64,000 nucleotides of DNA from the NCBI RefSeq assembly GCF_030347965.1, contig NZ_JAQIBD010000002.1, positions 310,001 to 374,000 on the forward strand. Reading direction: 5' to 3'. The translations under genes were made by a program, and so were the position numbers. The notes beneath the pieces are model-generated. The model was not told the origin of the DNA. It searched no databases and saw nothing but the letters and a program-made list of their open reading frames with translations. Below, in pieces: positions 62,870-64,000 of this stretch. Numbering within the stretch: the stretch's first letter is position 1; the number at the start of each line of letters is the position of its first letter. The DNA comes from Sulfurovum zhangzhouensis (GTDB lineage Bacteria > Campylobacterota > Campylobacteria > Campylobacterales > Sulfurovaceae).

Positions 62870-64000
62870 CCACCCTCTCCTGCACTAGCCGCCGCACCCT
62901 CCAGATGCCTGCTTATCCTTGCGATATGTGTACTTACACGATCTAGCCATTTCATCGCATCCAGTGCTTTTCCACCTTCGATGATGTCTACCGTACCATC
63001 CGCGATCAGTTCAGTGAGAGTATCTCTAGAGTGAGAAGCATATTTTTTGATCTTTCTGGCATTTTTTTTCGCATACTGTTCAGCTTTTTCATAGTCACCG
63101 TCATCCAAAAACTTCAACACTTCTCCGGTTAAGTCACACAGCATCTCAAATCCTTCTTTGGAGTATTGTGCACTGATGAGATACTCTATACTCTCCACAT
63201 CTTCCTGACATCTGTCTACCAATCGCTGCAGATGATCGCTAATATGAATCACATCGATCAACCTTTTCCAATTGATATCCTTATTTTGTGAGAGATTGAT
63301 CCTATCGATAAAGCGTTCTATCTCTTCAATCCTCACCTCCATCTTTTCTAGGTCTATCTTTTCAGCCTCTTTTCTTCTTCCCAGCCTGTAGTGCATATAG
63401 AGTAAAACTGTTCTCCACTCATCTTGAAGGTATTTTTGTATCAAGCTGAGTGCTACTGGAATGTCTTCCAAAAGTGCATCATCAAACCTGTAATGCTCTA
63501 TCGTCCCCTTACTTGGGATAATACGCTCCATCATTGAGGCAAAACCTCTGGTTAAAGGAACTACTATGAAAACACCTAACGTATTGAAAAAAGTATGGAA
63601 TCCTACTAGTGCCAGTTCGGCATGTGTATTTAGGACATTGGGAAAGAGTGTTGAGACAGCTGCCATGTAAGGGGTGATAAGCAGCAAGGCTCCTGCGCCG
63701 GTAAAAAAGTTATAGATTACATGCGAAAGACCCGTCCGTTTCACTTCCACAGAACCGCCTACCGATGCCATCACTGCAGTGAAGGTCGTACCGACATCCA
63801 TACCGATAATCAATGCCGCTGCCTGATCAAACTCTATCAACCCACTATAAAGTAGTGTAAGCGTCGCAGCAACTCCTGCACTTGATGACTGGGTGATCAC
63901 AGTCACGATGATCCCCATTACTAATAACTGTATATATCCGATAAAACTGCCCTCGGGAAGGTATCTTTGAAGTAAGACACTCTGCATCCCCGACATGGCC
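62857..64000 (-). CDS. Na/Pi cotransporter family protein, 5' end outside window
   Basis: C-terminal 380 residues of a Na+/phosphate cotransporter family protein. The QSSSAG motif (ITQSSSAGVAATL) of the second transport repeat and GMDVGTTFTA are near the visible start; about five membrane helices follow. From about residue 180 is a soluble, helical PhoU-like domain. The frame is still open at the window edge, so the ATG at 63996 is internal. The first QSSS repeat lies outside. Ion and substrate are inferred from family. Confidence 0.88.
   Translation of the reverse strand, partial: AMSGMQSVLLQRYLPEGSFIGYIQLLVMGIIVTVITQSSSAGVAATLTLLYSGLIEFDQAAALIIGMDVGTTFTAVMASVGGSVEVKRTGLSHVIYNFFTGAGALLLITPYMAAVSTLFPNVLNTHAELALVGFHTFFNTLGVFIVVPLTRGFASMMERIIPSKGTIEHYRFDDALLEDIPVALSLIQKYLQDEWRTVLLYMHYRLGRRKEAEKIDLEKMEVRIEEIERFIDRINLSQNKDINWKRLIDVIHISDHLQRLVDRCQEDVESIEYLISAQYSKEGFEMLCDLTGEVLKFLDDGDYEKAEQYAKKNARKIKKYASHSRDTLTELIADGTVDIIEGGKALDAMKWLDRVSTHIARISRHLEGAAASAGEGGKTL

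Overview
The window looks like chromosomal DNA of a free-living, oxygen-using member of the Campylobacterota, most like Sulfurovum or a close relative; the genus is an inference. The best evidence is the right end. The order tgt, COG3400-family gene, aroB, mscS, mtaB, FtsH-like gene is the order I recall from Helicobacter pylori (HP0281-HP0286). BioV, MagIII and an Mqo of the epsilon-proteobacterial type are also lineage markers. The DNA is moderately AT-rich. I see no rRNA, tRNA, CRISPR array, prophage or transposase gene.

Region by region. 1-2.8 kb: the 3' end of a single-chain pyruvate:ferredoxin oxidoreductase. 2.8-6.4 kb: a tightly overlapping three-gene operon on the minus strand (FATP-like acyl-CoA synthetase, sugar-transferase-like protein, Gfo/Idh/MocA oxidoreductase). 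6.5-20 kb: mostly housekeeping and metabolic genes. They include malate:quinone oxidoreductase, a periplasmic thioredoxin-fold protein, a large FIST-PAS-PAS-GGDEF-EAL protein, a phosphatase/methyltransferase/tautomerase operon preceded by a possible leader peptide, a TRIC-type channel, a nitroreductase, CCA-adding enzyme and a SulP transporter. 20-22.7 kb: an aminotransferase/AraC divergon bracketed by related palindromes, then two small membrane proteins and a REP-like hairpin. 22.9-24.7 kb: a two-gene minimal SUF-like system. 24.8-26.8 kb: a DUF2157 gene with a probable DUF4824 partner.

26.9-32.1 kb holds the most unusual gene, a CPA2 cation/proton antiporter fused in frame to a complete Ca2+-type P-type ATPase, followed at once by an MgtC/DUF4010 membrane protein. 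32.2-33.9 kb: a serine-palmitoyltransferase-like alpha-oxoamine synthase divergent from a small CI-type regulator, with an operator-like palindrome between them. 34-40.5 kb: a complete caa3-type cytochrome oxidase operon (Sco, subunits I, III, IV, II, heme O synthase). Subunit I carries the YSHP signature of A2-type oxidases and subunit II carries two heme-c domains. Iron superoxide dismutase and a CopB-type copper pump follow on the other strand, so oxygen respiration, superoxide defence and copper handling sit together.

43.4-54 kb: accessory and small metabolic genes, including an orphan sensor kinase, a dual CDGSH protein, a Sel1 protein, tandem secreted rhodaneses, ProB, a periplasmic alpha-carbonic anhydrase, MogA, a phosphoribosyltransferase, an SDR, MagIII and a Nudix hydrolase. 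53.9-61.6 kb: the conserved block bioV, FtsH-like, mtaB, mscS, aroB, COG3400. Its FtsH-like ATPase has lost the zinc-protease motif. The window ends with tgt and an incomplete Na/Pi cotransporter.

The strongest candidates for something undescribed are the antiporter-Ca2+ ATPase fusion with its MgtC/DUF4010 partner, the protease-dead FtsH homologue, the regulated sphingolipid-type synthase, and the paired exported rhodaneses with a shared cysteine-containing N-terminal region.
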